Assembly: GCF_947461875.1 (NCBI RefSeq)
Contig: NC_091494.1
Location: 38,401,167-38,465,166, forward strand
Origin: Haliaeetus albicilla
Lineage: Eukaryota > Chordata > Aves > Accipitriformes > Accipitridae
Length of the DNA stretch: 64,000 nucleotides
Reading direction: 5' to 3'
Numbering within the stretch: the stretch's first letter is position 1; the number at the start of each line of letters is the position of its first letter. Positions 45,001-59,654 of the stretch are shown piece by piece. The position numbers and the translations under genes were made by a program. The notes under the pieces were generated by a model. That model was not told the origin of the DNA, searched no databases, and saw nothing but the letters and a program-made list of their open reading frames with translations.

Positions 45001-48000
45001 CTTGTTTAAATCTTTTCAGTGTCTTTGTCCTTGTGGTAAGATTTCACTGATCTTTTCAAACAAAAGCAAAGATGTTTCATCTTAGACTATCTTTGGTCTT
45101 TACTGCTGAAAATCCCAGAAGCTTCATATTCTGTTTTTTATTGGCATAAAAGAGGTAACAACAGGGAGAATCTGTCTGTCCTCTGACACTCTTGAAAACA
45201 CTGGAACAGGAACAAAAGAAAACAGAGGCTTTAGTGACCTCATGGAAAACCACCTGGTAAAATTTAGAATTTCTCTTTGCATGTTATTAGATGAGCAAAT
45301 TCTGCTTAGGATTTTTATTCCCTTAGATTGAAGGACACTTCAAGTGTCTAACTCTGTTCTCCATTACTCTAGCATTGGTGTAACTGAGCTTTAATGAAAT
45401 TCTGATTGATGCCACTCTGAGATTGGAATAGGGCCTATAATGACTCTATTAGAGTAAAAGGAGCTGTACCAGTTTATGCTTAAAACTCAGGAGCCCTATT
45501 CCGAAAGCAGTTATATAACATTTATATAGAAGAAACAAGGAAATGATTAATAAATGCTGTTTTAAAGAGACCTGTAAATATTTATCTTGCTTCTTAGAGA
45601 TGCAGGTATGAACAGCCGTTGTGGAAAAACTGCCCAAGCTCTCTTCCTGACCAGGAATTTCCCTCTTTTTGTGCACAGGAGACAATCAAAGGGCTGGATG
45701 CCAACCCAGCTGAGAGCTGCTGTGCTGTGCATAAGTCCTTAAGCAGCCGGCTCCAGCCCCACGGCCCTGCGTAGGAGAAAGCAGTGTGTGTCAGCCATCC
45801 TTTGGAAACCTTTAGTAGTCAGTATCATTTTGTTCACATCCTGGTCTACCTCCTCCCTGACTGTGGGTCCAGAGCTTCACTTCATTCACACTCTTGCTTT
45901 TCTGGCTATGCATGAAAGTAGCAGAGCCAAAGGAGAGCAGCTCCAGGGAACACCTTCCCAGGTATGCCCAGAGTGCTTCCTCCCATTCTTTGTGAACTCC
46001 ACACACACCCTACTAAACATGGAGTTGGGACTCCAGTGCCAGGGGTGGAAGGATGATGAACTGCCATACTAACATCACTTCTGGAAGAGCTTTTCTGTGC
46101 ATGTTGCAGCTCATTGGCTGTCCACAGACTTCTAGACTTAAAAATTAGAATATGCTTCTCTGTGCTGCAACGGAGAGTGGGAGCACTGGTATGATCAGCT
46201 TTTCTGGTGGATGAGCGGGAGCAGTAACATCTGGTTAGGGGACAGTGACAGACAGGTACGGTCTGTCGTTGCTTGCCCAGTGTTCAGACTGCATCAGCAG
46301 TCCAGTGCTTTACAAATATACAGCACTTTTAAAGCGCTATGTGTCATTTTGTTTCTGCTTCTGAGAGTAAATATTTTACATTAGTTCGTGATTTTAGTGT
46401 CACTGATCCCTGTTTGTGCTCAACTTCAGTGGCCCGTGCTTAAAGTCTTTTCCCTCATTCCAAATCTTTATTGGTGAGTTATTTGCACAGTATTTGCTGC
46501 TGCCTTTTTTCTGCTGTCAGAATTTGAACTTGCTGGCTGTATGCTCTCTGCTAGGTGGTGATTTCTTTGGCATATTTCCTTTCTTCTCTTGGCAGGTCCT
46601 GAGTTTGTTCCATTCTCTTTATGAAGTGAAGTGAAAAATGCTAAGCAGAAATTGCAGTGACTTTTATTTAATCAGTGCTTTATCTTGACATTGTCTAGTG
46701 TGTAAATTTTGTCCTTTTGAAGACCAGAAGTAGTTGATGTATGGTAGCATTGTCACTGGGCTGCACTGGCTATAGATACCTATCTGCTCAGCAATTGGTA
46801 TGTAACACAAGCTTATTTCTGAGGTGGGGAAGTAGAACCAGTATTACAATTTACTGAGAGTATCTGATAAATTGTTCTGTTCAATTGTAATGCTAAGTGT
46901 GGTGTTTTATTGCTGCCATGTGACCCTCTGAATATTCCATTCTCCTTGGGTTCTTAGACTTCACCCTTCATTACTTGCTCTGAACAGGCCATGGGTTTGC
47001 AATATCCTGTGCCTCTGCTTCCCTGTCTTATTTCCAAAAACTGTAAAGGGCAAAATCCACGTCAGTGCCTATATACAGGGCACATAGCTTGCACTGGACA
47101 GTCCAGATGCTGCGTGTGGATGTTGGTCTAGTGTTTTGGATAAGTATGGGGCATTAATCTGCCATGCAGTGTGATACTCTGGAGAGCCACTGTTGAGTAC
47201 TCCATGAGATCAAAGCCCACGGGGACTTTTCAGGAGCCTGCAAAATGACAGCAGAGATCCAATCAGCTGCAAGAGCAGAGATGGTGTTTGCTATAACATA
47301 TAAGCCAAATTATGTTTATTGTATGCCACGGTGAGATGAAATTAAACCAAATTGTGTAATGCCAGCATTTCTGACTGCATGATTTGAAGCTTCTGTGTGT
47401 GCTTGAATGTGTTTTCTTTTGAATGGAGTACTGCAGAGACCTGCGAATTAAGTGGACCATCTGCATACTGTATATCAGGAGAAGCAGTGCAGAGAAGCTG
47501 TGCAGTTTACCCTGCACAGTCTACCTGTGTCCTTGTTGAATTATGTGTAAATGCCATCCACAGAGCAGGACACTTAGAGCTGCAGCACTAACCATAATTT
47601 AAGGCTATAGGATAACAACTGATTTTCCATACAAATCAATGACAGTAATATTGAAGGACTGAGACTAAGATAAAAACAATTAGAGCCATTCCCAGGTTTG
47701 AACTGAGAGCACAGCTTTGTCATACGTTTGTTGGGAGAAAGAGCCTCTAAACTATTTCCCTCATGCAGTGCCCTTGCTAGAGAAGAACAAGTTAATTGTA
47801 CATCTGCCGCAGCAGGAGCCTTTCTGGGTTGTCTTTCAGATGAGATGACAACTGATAATTATATGAGAGCTATAGGCTGTCTATCCTCTATTACTCCAGC
47901 ATAGCTCTGAATGCTTTCACTAGGGGAAGAATAACATAAGGAGCCTGAGAAAACCTTTGATTATAGGGAAGGAAGTAAAATTTGTTGTTGTTGCTTGCTC

Positions 48001-48731
48001 TTATCCTAACTAGCCAACTGTTAAATCTTGCATCTGATATAATTGCACACAGTGTTGGGAGTGTTGCTGTTGTGTTTCAGGTCTCACTCTAGTGGGTGGC
48101 TGGAGGACATCTGCATATCTAGCCAGACTTCTGTCTGTGTTTTTTGCTCCATCTGGACACACTCAGTTTGCAAGGGCAGGATTTGGGATGCAGTACATCT
48201 GTGCCAGCTTTAGTGGTATCTCGTGCCTAATCTGCTCTCACCATATCTGCCCATCTTTCAGCAGTAACCTGAAGTCAATGTCAGTGATAAAATACAAGGT
48301 AGTTGAAAGTGTTAGATGAAATCTTGGTGTTACGTCTGCTTGCAAAGTGTTCCCAGGTCCTGTATAAACTTAGCTCTGTGACTTAGTATAAAATGTGCTG
48401 TGTGTGCTGGGACCATTAATCTACATAGACCAATTACATTGCTTCCATCACTTTTCGTAGTACTTTACTCGAAGCCTTTTTCACTTATGCAGCACCAATT
48501 GTGCAAGAATTGGAATATGCTGTAGTTAAATAAGAATGGGAGTGGGAAGGAGGGAATAACAATATTTCTCCCAGCATGCCCTAAACTTGTGACAGGACCC
48601 TGTGACTCACATTTGAGCCCTGGGATAACAGTCCAGCAGAGGAGGAAAGCTTGCACACAAGAATATGGTTTTGCATTGGCTTCCTCAGTGTGGTTTGTTC
48701 TGGGGAAGCAGAGGGCAACATGTGAGTGTGA

Positions 48732-48761
48732 TTTTTTTTTTTTTAATTTTTTTTTTTTTTT
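48732..48761 (+). repeat. T-rich tract T13-AA-T15
   Basis: Two long T runs separated by AA; on the opposite strand this could be a decayed poly(A) tail, but no retroelement body is evident beside it. Confidence 0.9.
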
Positions 48762-51700
48762 AAATCCAATTTTACAGCTCATGTAAGAGACTTCTAGCTA
48801 AGCAGGCTGGGGACTAGATTCTTGTTACTGAATTAGCAGCTATGTATATTTGACTTAGCATCAGGGTCATGTCCTACATCAGTTCACGGACAAGTAGATT
48901 TTGTCTTGTGTCAGAGCTCTCTTTTGGCTGATTCATGACAATTTCTGTCCTGTCCTCAGACTGAAAAAAATCCCTTTTTGCATGTCTTATATATGCATTT
49001 AGGCCATGTTAAGTTTCCATAAGTGGTCTGCCACTGAGACATTAGGGAGTGCAGGGCTGCTAACAGAGCAGGACTGGAACCAAGCGTTCCTTGGACGTTG
49101 TGAGCTGCTGCCTAATCTGTCAGCCAGGCCAAAGAAACATTTTCTTCCTCATCCCTCTCTCCCTTTCCCTGCACTGGTTTTTTTTAGAATCTCTCCAACT
49201 CATCATGTTGGTTGTGAGAGCTGTGCTGCAGTAGATGAGAGTACAGGCCAAATAGGCTCAAACCAGCCAGGCTTGGTGTTTCTAATGGGTTTTATATAAC
49301 AGTGTATAAGGCATTTGCTTCTTTTCATACATCCATGATATATGCCAGCTACCCACTGTAGTATTGTTCCAATGCCTGAAGTGGAACAACGTTTTATTTT
49401 TCAGTAATGAGACTCTTTCACACAGGATCTATTTTAAGAATAGATTGAGGGACAAAGTAGCATTTGCTTGACCTCTTAGAAGTTCTTGGGAGTGCTGTAA
49501 TTGCCACAAGTACTTACTTTAATGTATACAAACCTATGTATGCACACAGATTGGAATTCATTGCTGTAGTGTCTAAGCATCCCAGTTGATACGTACTTAT
49601 TTTCTCTGTCCTGGGGGTTTGGGGAGTGGACATGCAATGAAACTAATGACCTGTCCATGATGAAAACACTGAATCTGTGGCAGATTGGTAATTTAACATA
49701 GGTCTGCTGAAAGCTGAGCTACACTTTCAAGAATTGAGACTTATTTTGTATGGAAGGAGGTGCTGGGATAAGTGTGTATGTGTGCACCATCCAGACCATT
49801 TCAGCACAGAATTAGCCTTACTAATTACTTGCCCTCCTTCCTTAATTGAGTGTTTACTTAACATTTGACCTCCTTTAATGTACTCAAACAGTCTGAGTTG
49901 GCTTTCCCTAGGAGTTCAGTCTGCATCTCTTTATTCAAGCAGAATTCCCTTTATACCAGTCATGCTCACTCTGGAGCAGGGCCAGCAGCTCCTACCCAGG
50001 CTAAACCACGGCCTTTTAGTCAAGGAGCAGATTTTTTCCATCCTTGCCAGGTTGAGAGTTTGCTTCAGTGAGGACAACACTGTTGTCTGTTTCTGTAAAT
50101 GACAGAGGTTTATTGTTAAGTTCAGCAGGGACTAGAGAAAAACACATCAGGAATTGTATAGAAAACTCTTGTTCTCCGGACATATTTTTCCAGTGTCACA
50201 GATTCAAGAAGCTTGGAGCACCCTGCTGTATGAATGCTTGCTTGATGCAGACAGAGGCGATGTGAGTGCAGATGAGATCTGACCGCACTTTGTGTTGCTG
50301 TCTTTTAGGAAGAGAAATCCCTCTCCCCTTCCCACTTTTATTTCCCATCCTTTTGCTCTTAAAGCTTCAAAAGTCTCACCTTCCCTCCAGGGGCAGCTTC
50401 CTGGCATTATGGACTTGAGTGATTCTTTTTGTTTCTTATGAAAGAAGTTGTTGGTGTTGCTGTGCTTTTGAATGATGAAGAAGGAAGACCCTGGGGCAGT
50501 AAATGCCTCAGCTATGTTTGCAGACTTCCATAGATGAGCAGTCAGTGTATGCAGCTTAAACTACCATGAAAGGACAACAGGAAGAGAGAGTGATTTTTTG
50601 AGAATAGCATCATATTATATTCTTCTCTGAGCAGATAATTTATTCAAGGAGTGACAGATTGTCTAGTCTGTCTGAGGCACTAGCCTGCGACTCGGATCTA
50701 GCTGTGGTTGCCAAAGATTCCCTTTGCTGTCAATATGTAGTGTATCCAAGCATAAAATGAACCATCAGACCACATCTTAGAGGTGCTGTGTTAGGTTTGA
50801 ATGGCCAGGATGAGAAACCTTGCTAGTGCCTGCACCTGATTCACGGATGCTCTTAAGGCTTTGGTCTGCAAGGCTTTAATTCAGCATGCTGTATTAGCAC
50901 AAAATTTATATCTATATTGTATGTCCAGTAAGATATTAATAGCCCACATAGCAAGTGTCTTTTGGAGCAAGCGTAGGCTTCCCTGTTTGAATCAGGTGAG
51001 TAACTGATCCTGGAATACAGGCACAGGAAAATGCTTGAAAACCAGATGAGGAAGGCTAGAGCTTACTCTGAAAGGTCAAGTATACAAGAACATAATTTAC
51101 TTAGAGAGCTAGTGCAGGAAGGAAATGTCCTAGAAATGGAGTATTTCATGTCATAGGGAAAGTTTTTTTCCAGTGCCAAGAGAAACAACAGAAAATCATG
51201 AAGAGAGAAGCAGTTTTTCAGGAGTCTGACACTGAAAAAGTGAGTCTGCAGTTTGCAGCTTCTTCCTGATACATGACAAAACTTCTGGCAGAGTTCCATA
51301 AAGCTGCTGATCTCTGTCAAATCCCTTGGTAAGTCTCACTTCTCCTGCTGAGTGGTGCTGCTTGTGAGAAGCTTGACCAAGGGTGAAAAGGGCTTGCTAT
51401 TAATTGGCTTATCCTCGCTGCTGATTCTGCACACTGACCAGAAGGTATTCGGGTCAATGGAAAGGTTCCTATTCACTTCTTTGAGCTTTGGCCCTGCGCC
51501 ACAGCTGGCCTGTGCAGGGTTACACTTGTGTTACTGTGCATCTGTCCTGGCTGTTTGCTTCTCACTGTGTCTCAGGACTCACGATTGTCCCTGGAATATG
51601 GCCTGTCTGCTATAGTGCCCCCCAGCAGGGCAGTCAAGGCTTGGTGGGGATCTCTTAACCCATAGGAGGTTTGGTCATCTTCCTCTGGTGCTGACACTGA

Positions 51701-52432
51701 AGACACTGGTGAGGTGGGCAGCACCTGCTTAGTTCCCAATCCATGGCATCCTCCCCAGCGAGCAGACCTACAATGAGCCTTTGGTTTTGTGCAGCTTTAG
51801 GCTGAGATTTGTTGGTGGAAGGCTTTCAGAGTAAAACTCTGCAGCTTCCCTTAAGCTCAGCACTTGCCATTCATCTTCCCAAGTCCTTTGTTCACCCACA
51901 TTCCGTAAAATTGATAGTAACAGGGGCACAAACATTACCTTCTGATATTTCTTCCCTTTGTACAAATGTTACCTTCTGTTTCTTTGGCATGAAGATTGAG
52001 CTCTGGTGCTGATGCTACCATTCAGTGGTGCACCATTCAATGTGCACTATGCTCTAAGAGTCTTCTTTTGTTTAATTATTATTATTTGCTCATTTTTATC
52101 CCAGGCAAAGCATGTGCTAGGGCAGCAGCCTTTAAAAGGCCTTGCCATCATTATCTCTAAGTGTGGCAGTAATTCAGTTATTGCAGCTTTCCATAATTCT
52201 CACCATTGCAGCAGTGTAAATAAACAGGGAGCAGTGAGACACATGATGGGAGCCAGAAGCAATTTAGCCACAAGAGTTTATCATCAAGATACAAAACACC
52301 CTGGAGCAGGGAAATTGTCTCCTTTGCCAGCTCATGGCTCTCTGACTGCTGGCCAGATAGATGGTGCCCTTGTTTTTTCACTGACAAAAAATTCCTTTTT
52401 GCAGAGCCTTGGTGCTTCCCCTGGATGGGGGT

Positions 52433-52484
52433 GCAAACTACATGAAAGAGCTCTGGATGCAAACTACATGCAAGAGCTCTGCTG
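52433..52484 (+). repeat. 26-bp tandem duplication
   Basis: GCAAACTACATGAAAGAGCT plus six bases is repeated head to tail, with few differences between copies. Confidence 0.9.
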
Positions 52485-53689
52485 ATGCTGTTCAAAAGAG
52501 ACATGGAGCCTCCCTGTATGCAGGGAGGGTTCAGCAGGAGACCAAAGATACTGCACAGAGAGTTATGTTGGGCAGGCTCTGGTTTGGTGGCTGTGTTTTG
52601 AGAGGCATTTGCAAGGCTTTCCTGATGGTCCCTTTAAAGAGGGATTCCTGTTACGGTGAAGAGCAAAACCATTTTGTAAACGCTGGGCAAGAAGTAATGT
52701 GTCCCATTCTGTGGCTCCTCATCCCATCTAAGTCTGCAAAGTAATGGAGGTGAACTCCTGTTTCCTGAGATGTGTGGAAAGATACCCTTTGTATGCAGGT
52801 TTGGAACAACAGTCTGTACCAGTATTTCTGGACTCTAGGATGATAAACAGTCCAAAACCAAGAGTACACTGGGCAAAAACACAGACCTGCTAAGACCAGC
52901 ATGTATGAAGGTTCAAAACAGGTGCCTATTTGTAACTCTCAACACTTCACTTTTGTACTGGTCCTGCCTAATGAGGCTTTGACAAACCTGGCTGTAAAGA
53001 GATTCATTCTGGACCAATGAAGGTGGAATATGTCCTGTAGTATGTAGGGAGTCCTGACTGCTGGACCATATCTGAATGATGGTGGCCACTGGAAAGTGAT
53101 ATCCATCCAGAGAAGGTTAAAGTCCTGGTATGAGACAAGTTTGATTTAAGTCCTACATCATAATGATGCCTTCCAGCATCTCTCAAATAAGAGGTTAAGT
53201 ATTGTTTGCCAAGGTTTAGGAATTTATTACAAAAGCACTTTTCAGAGTTAAATACCTCCTGTGGTTTTGGTGATTTATGGATTTTATGGTCATTAAGTTC
53301 TTCTAGCATGACTTTCATTGTATAATACAGTACAAGTGGTTCCTGTATCAAGTCCGTTGCTTTTGGCTTTGTTCAAGGTCAAGTTCAGTATGGTCCTAAG
53401 GGAGCTGTTTCCCCCTCCTATCTACTTCCCTTCCCTTGTTAACCCTGTCTGGTATGATGTGAGCTTTTAATGATGTGATGGCTCTATGGCTGCCTCACTA
53501 GCTCTATACCCTCCTCACTGCTTCCCTACCTGGGCATCACTTGGTCATTTAGTAAAAATGCATCAATCTTTATTTGTGAGAAATCTGAATTCACGCCTAG
53601 AAAGAACAGCAAGGCTGAGCTGTCATCATGTGCAACATGTCATTGTGACTCAACTTAGATATATGTACTCGAATGGCAATTACCCTGTT

Positions 53690-54060
53690 CTAGATCACCG
53701 TCATCCAAACTGCTCCCAGGACACCATGAAGCGTCTCCAGGACCACTTCCACATTTCCCATATTTGGCAGGCTGTGCAGCTCCAGCCCGCCGCAGTTGCG
53801 CAGAGAACTGCAGAGGACTGTCCAGCTGGTGGGAGACACGGTGCCATTTGTTCAGGACATTGTGTTTGTCTCTGGTCCCTCCAAGAGTCAGCGCTGGCAG
53901 GATGCCCATCTCTGTGATATCTGTACACCTTGCCCACGAGGTTGTTATTCCTACTCTTACAAAAAGTGCATGGATCCTGTCCAAACCAGTACGATTAAGA
54001 GATATGGCAGCTGCTGGCTATTCAGCAGGTCAGTCTGCAGGGTGAGGTACTGCGGTGGGG
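53690..54060. other. GC-richer block with open frames on both strands, function unknown
   Basis: This stretch is more GC- and CpG-rich than its surroundings and is open for 75-110 codons in several frames on both strands. The plus frame that runs LQRTVQLVGDTVPFVQDIVF and then CDICTPCPRGC looks the most protein-like, but no start, splice pattern or family can be assigned and I do not recognise it. It may be an old pseudogene fragment, a conserved non-coding element or chance. Confidence 0.25.
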
Positions 54061-57000
54061 GTAGGAGTGCCTCCCCGCTGTTACTGAGGCACCAGCACTG
54101 TGTTTTGGCAGCAGCTTATTTTTCCTTTGGCGTTTGACCAAGCTGCAGCCCTGAGGTTCACCACCTCCTGGAGTCAGAGTCTTCATAGAGAGATTTTAAG
54201 AAAATATGTACAAAAAGGCATCTAGTCCCTGAACACGTTAGTCAGAATCAGTCCATCAGCCCTCTCTCTGGGGAGCCCTCATACACCAGACCACAATCAG
54301 GAGTGTCAGATAGACACTGCCATTGCTACACAAATGTAAAAATGTCTGGCTGTTTAACTCAAAACGGTTACAAACCATGAAACTATCTACTCCATGGTGA
54401 GGAAACCGACTACCCACTGCCCAGTGAGGATTACCTTCATTGAACTGGTCCAGCGAAAGGTGTTCTCAGAAGGCTCCTTTTGTTCTTTTCAGGCTCTCAG
54501 CATTCAACCTCATGTTTCATACATCTACCTTTGCTACAGGACTTCACTGAGCCTTATCACTGAAGGGTAAATTACATCCTTGTTACTGTAACAAGTATCT
54601 TCTGAGCACTTGCAGATAACACACATCAGAAACTATGTCCATAGAAATGCACAAGGAGTAACCTGTGGTTTCTTGTGGCTGGTACATGTCTATTAGTGGT
54701 GGGCTGGCTTCTCGCATCCAACACTGCAGTGAAATGCAGTTGGGTGAGGGCCTTGCAGTATAAATCTATTGTGATTTCTGCATTCTCTCACCTCTTGTTT
54801 GTAACTCCTACAAGACATCTTTATGTTCGGAGGAAAATAGATACAAGCACAGTTTTGGCAGGTTGAGAGAAGGCAGCAGCAGCAGAAGCTCTGAGTATTT
54901 GAGAGAAGTTGCACTGTGGAAGGTCTGGCAAATGCACAATAATCAGTTTTTACCTATTTAGGGATTCACAGGGGATCAATAAATTGTCAAGAGTATTTAA
55001 ACTAGTAACTGTGAAGTGAAGAAGAGCCTGTGAACTGAAAGGCCAAGAAGGGGGTGTAAGTGCTTATTCTGATTTTTGAAGGGACTCACCTAGTTTAGAA
55101 ATAATGTTTTACTGTATGTTATACCTGGAATTGGGGTGAGGTATAGTGAAAAGGGTAAACTAGTCCACTCTTCTCTTGTATAGATGCTCCAAAGCAAAAC
55201 TACACATAGTCTGACTGGCAGTGGTAAGGGATGTTCTACACCAGAGATAATAATTTGAGCTCCAGTGACCAATTCTTACCTTATTTCTGGGGGTCCATCT
55301 CAGGAGAAGCTCTCCTGATTCACTGTAAACAGTGTCTATCTGTTTTTACAATGAAAGATTGGTTTTGCTTTCCAAGCAATTCCTTTTCACTGTCTGGGAC
55401 TCTGTGGTGATGTGTTGTCATAATACCTACAGGGAATGTGTATTAGCTGGAAAAATCAAAATTACTATATTTTTTGCTCAGGCTGCTTGATTTGATTTGA
55501 ATGTGGGGAAAAATTAATTCACATACTGATACACAAAGCATCAAGAGATATAAAAAAATAAATCAACATACACCACTGAGACATATACACATTGTCAGAA
55601 AACATAAGCTACATCCCTACTAAAAGCTGTTTGAAAAAGACAGCAGTAGAAATGAGCGAGACCAAAACAGTAACTTCTTAAAAGGCTTTAGGAGGAAACA
55701 ATTTCACACAAAAGGAACAGCCCTGTGAACTTCTGTGCTGCACGTACAGGCATGAATGGTCACAGTTCCATGTACAGGTGGACAGAAATGCCTTTCTAAT
55801 GACTTATCTTGATTGACAGCTGGACTGGGAACAGTGTCCTGCTTACCTGAGCCTGTGAGATGCAATTTTTCAGCTGATGGAAGAGTACCACCTGAATCTC
55901 TGGCTTGTGAAGTGCTGTATCGCACCTGTTTGTTATTGGTTCTGTTGTGACGCTTGGTCCCTTGTGTACAAGAGGAAAGTTAGATGGAGTGGTGTCTCTG
56001 TTCAGCTAAAAAGCAAGGTGCTGTATCCAGCTGGTGTCCTCTGTGGGGTGATCCCAGGGACAGCACACCTAGTGCACACTGACCAAGGTGCATAGCACAT
56101 CAACAGGGGCACACATGCACACAAATACCCTGATTCCATACACAGTGATGCCGCAGTCCAGCTCATATTTCTGCTCAGGAGGGTAGGGTCTTTCCATTAG
56201 CCAAATCTCTGTTTCAAAATCTGCTGTTCCTACTTAGTACCTGGGCCCAGCGCTCTTTACAGTCCATCTGTTTCTTGATAAGAAGAGAAGGTAAGATCAC
56301 ATGCCAGCAGAGAAAATTACCTTTGCATCAGATACTATCTTTTCAATAGTGTGTACAGTGAGCTGAGAATACTGGGTCTAGTCCCTCACTGAGATTCTTC
56401 CAATACCAATACTGATTGATAACAGTTGAATTGGGCACACTTCTAAAACAGAAAAGTACAATTCCATTGTAGCTGTGCAGCTTTATTTCTTTTCTTTTTG
56501 TATTAGGCTTTGGATCTTTCTTCCATTCACCCTTCTAACCATAAAGAAGTACTAATATCGACCAGACTGTAATGGGTAATAAGGATGCAGAGTATAGGAA
56601 GTACTGTAACATGAAGCACCCTCGTACACCTTCTAAGGCTGGAAAGAGCATGCATTTTCTGTGCACACAGGCTTTGTATTTCATCTATCCCTTTCTACAC
56701 AAAAATGCTGGCTAATTATCATTCCTTCTAATGTCTTTCCCAGTGTAGATCAAAGAGCAATGTAGATTTCTACGTGTGATTTTATACAGTGAAAATTTCC
56801 TCCTTTGCAGTTTGAATGATGCATTTCTATCTGGGGGACTTGCTCATGACATGGGAACGGGAGGTATGAGGGGGCTTCTGGGCTATTGCATTGCCTGGAG
56901 CTGGCAGTTGCAACAAGGCACAGGGGAATTAGAAAAGATTAACGCTGCTGGCTGTATGAGTGCTATAGTCAGGAATCTGTCTGCTTGTGCAAGCTGATGC

Positions 57001-57808
57001 AGCAAGGACTCCCTCCTTCCGTCGGCCCCTGGTAGCTTTGCTCTTGGTGGGGTTCGTTGCTATCCGCTGCCAGCATTAGCAGCCCTGACTTGTGCTCTGC
57101 CACTGCTGTCACAGCCTGCTTATCTGTGCTTCCCTTGTCTTGACGTCAGAGGAGTCAGCTGCTGTTCAAACCTGTCAACCTCATTTCAGACAGTAATTAT
57201 CCTACCATAGTGAGTGGTATTTACTGCACATTTCCTCCTCTGTTTCTTTGGGGAAGGATGTTCTCTCCCAGCCACACTTTTCTGAAAAGTTAAGCATCTG
57301 TCTCTTCAACTAAGTGGAAGATTGTTCCTTTAATCATACCTTTCTGCCTGATGTTTGTCATCTTAACTAATGTGTGTCTGCCTGTGCTGGATTCATCCAA
57401 TACTCATTCCTCCCAGGATTTGTGTCAAAGCATTAATTTGCCATGAAATTTCTTTCATTCAATTTAATTTCAGGACTGCTGCTCAGGCGTTTGCATTTGA
57501 GATCAGATCTCAAGACCTACACTTCATCCTTTGTATTTGTGAGCATGCCAAAAGGCAACCACATTCTCTTTCAACAGCCCGGTTCAAAACTGATTTCAGG
57601 AGACCAGGCTGAGAGAGCTGAGGATGCCCAAATCATGCTGCCCTGGGCAGGTCTCTGGCTGGCTCTCAGACCACAATCTAGATTGTTTTTGAAAGTAGAT
57701 GTGTGTGAAACACAGCACTGTGTTCTGGTTGCATATTGTTCAGTTAGTTTTATGCATTAAGGAGAGAAAGTAATGACGAGAGCGCACAGTCAAGAGAAGT
57801 GACTGTCT

Positions 57809-57880
57809 AAGTGTAATACTTGCTTTGTATCTTTGAGGCTAGAAATCCAACCTGTAAGGATGTTGCTGACAAAACTGGAT
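57809..57880 (+). repeat. copy 1 of a dispersed short repeat
   Basis: AGTGTAATA, AGAAATCC and CTGTAAGGATGTT occur in the same order and spacing here and at 59585-59654, so the two appear to be diverged copies of one element. Confidence 0.5.
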
Positions 57881-59450
57881 GATACCACATCTCAGGAGTC
57901 TGCCATTGCACTTGGCCGAGTTTTTGATCTGTCAATCAGAGATGAACAAATGAAGTGCCATGATATGGCTGGCAGAAAAGTATCTTGTTCTGATTTTGCG
58001 TAAGCCGTGCAGTCTGGAGTCGATGCCTGGATTTCAGCACAAGCCTGGAGCACACTTGTAGCAGTGGCACTAGCTTTAGGCTCTGGTTTGGTGAATTTTC
58101 TGCAGCTTCTGTTTGGCTTTGGGCACTGTGTTTTCACTGGTATAGGGGATGTCTGAGCTGTGTGCTGTGACCTACCTCCCAGTCACGGTTCAGACTTGCT
58201 CTGTTCTCCCCACCCTCTCCAGCTTCTTCCTGCTAGTCTTTGGTATTTCGTTTGTTCTTTGCATATGATAACACCTCAATTAAAATGTGACGGCAGATGT
58301 GTCAGCAGGGAAGGCATTGAGGAAGTGTTGGCTGATGAGCTGGCACTGTGTGCCCCACCTCTCTCCCCAGTTTTATTTCAAAAATGATAATTGTTCCTGG
58401 AGTAGATCCCATTTGGCTAATGTCTCACAACTGGAAGCCATGAAAACCATTATTCTGTGTAAGTTCCCTTTATGTGCTGACAACGATCACACGCACCACA
58501 AGCTGCAGAGAGGAAGAATATTTTCTCTGAAAATCAATCCATGCTGCATCACTTGTAGATAAGCCTGATGTTACCCAAACATTTTCATCCTCTTTGTTTA
58601 AAGGCAAAGCAGGCTGCACCCACATGACCAATTGCCTAATACGTCTCTTGAGATCTGACTATTTTATGCTATATTTGACTTATGCTAATGAATGAGATGA
58701 TAATGGGCTGTGCTTCATTTCAGCTTGTCACAGCTTTTGTTAACAGCCTTTGTTTTCCAGGAAGCCTTGGTTTCAGTTCTGGTAGAAGTGGAGGAGAAAG
58801 TGTTAATGCAGCCCTGTTTATTTTAGCAAGTGAGTGAATCAGTGGTTTTAGGAAAACAGTTCAACGCATTAACCCTTTGTTTCCAGAGCAACACAAAAAA
58901 ATCACTGTAGAGTGAACAGATGGCCCTGGCATATTTTTAGTCTTGCTCTCTGTTCCCATGGTATTCCAGACTGTGTGGGATTCCCCATAGACTGCTTAAG
59001 ATTGGTGGGCCCAGCCAAATGTCTTGTTTTGCAACACAGCATCAGAGGGAAGGAGGGAAACGGAATCCTGTTCAAATCAGCTCTGTTTAAATAACTTTAA
59101 ATGAGAGGTTCTCACATATGGGATCGTGGATGGTGGGGGAGTCTGTAGAGAGATGTTGGTCTTATGATTCTGGTGCTTGCTCATTGTCAGCTGCTACATT
59201 ACATTAGGAGGGACAAAATAAATAAGAAATACTGTTCTAGTGGTATTGTCTGTATGAGCAATTGATGCATCCAAAGGTGTAGATGGCAGAGGAAAAAAAC
59301 TCACCAGGATTTTGGTGGTCTCTGGCTTGCAAATAGATGGGGGAAAGTAATTTCTGTAGCTGTGAACAGTCTCTTTGGGATGTGTACTCTGAGGAAGTTC
59401 TGAAAACTTAATTCCAGGCAATGATCCTTTCTCAGGTGTGGTCAGACTCC

Positions 59451-59470
59451 GAGCTATTCAGAGCTATTCA
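59451..59470 (+). repeat. 10-bp tandem duplication
   Basis: The decamer containing GAGCTATTCA occurs twice in succession. Confidence 0.75.
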
Positions 59471-59584
59471 TATGCGCTCTGTTTCAAAGTTTATTGGTGA
59501 TTCTCTGTGGTCATAATATGTTTCATTCTGTAAGTAGAGAGGTTAGCCAGGGAGGTACATGGTGTAAGAGAAGGAATTCCTGAG

Positions 59585-59654
59585 GTGTAATAACTTCTGG
59601 ATCTCAGCTGTGATTAGAAATCCTAACTGTAAGGATGTTAACTACAAAATCTGG
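59585..59654 (+). repeat. copy 2 of a dispersed short repeat
   Basis: It shares GTGTAATA, TTAGAAATCC, AACTGTAAGGATGTT and ACAAAA with the segment at 57809-57880. Confidence 0.5.
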
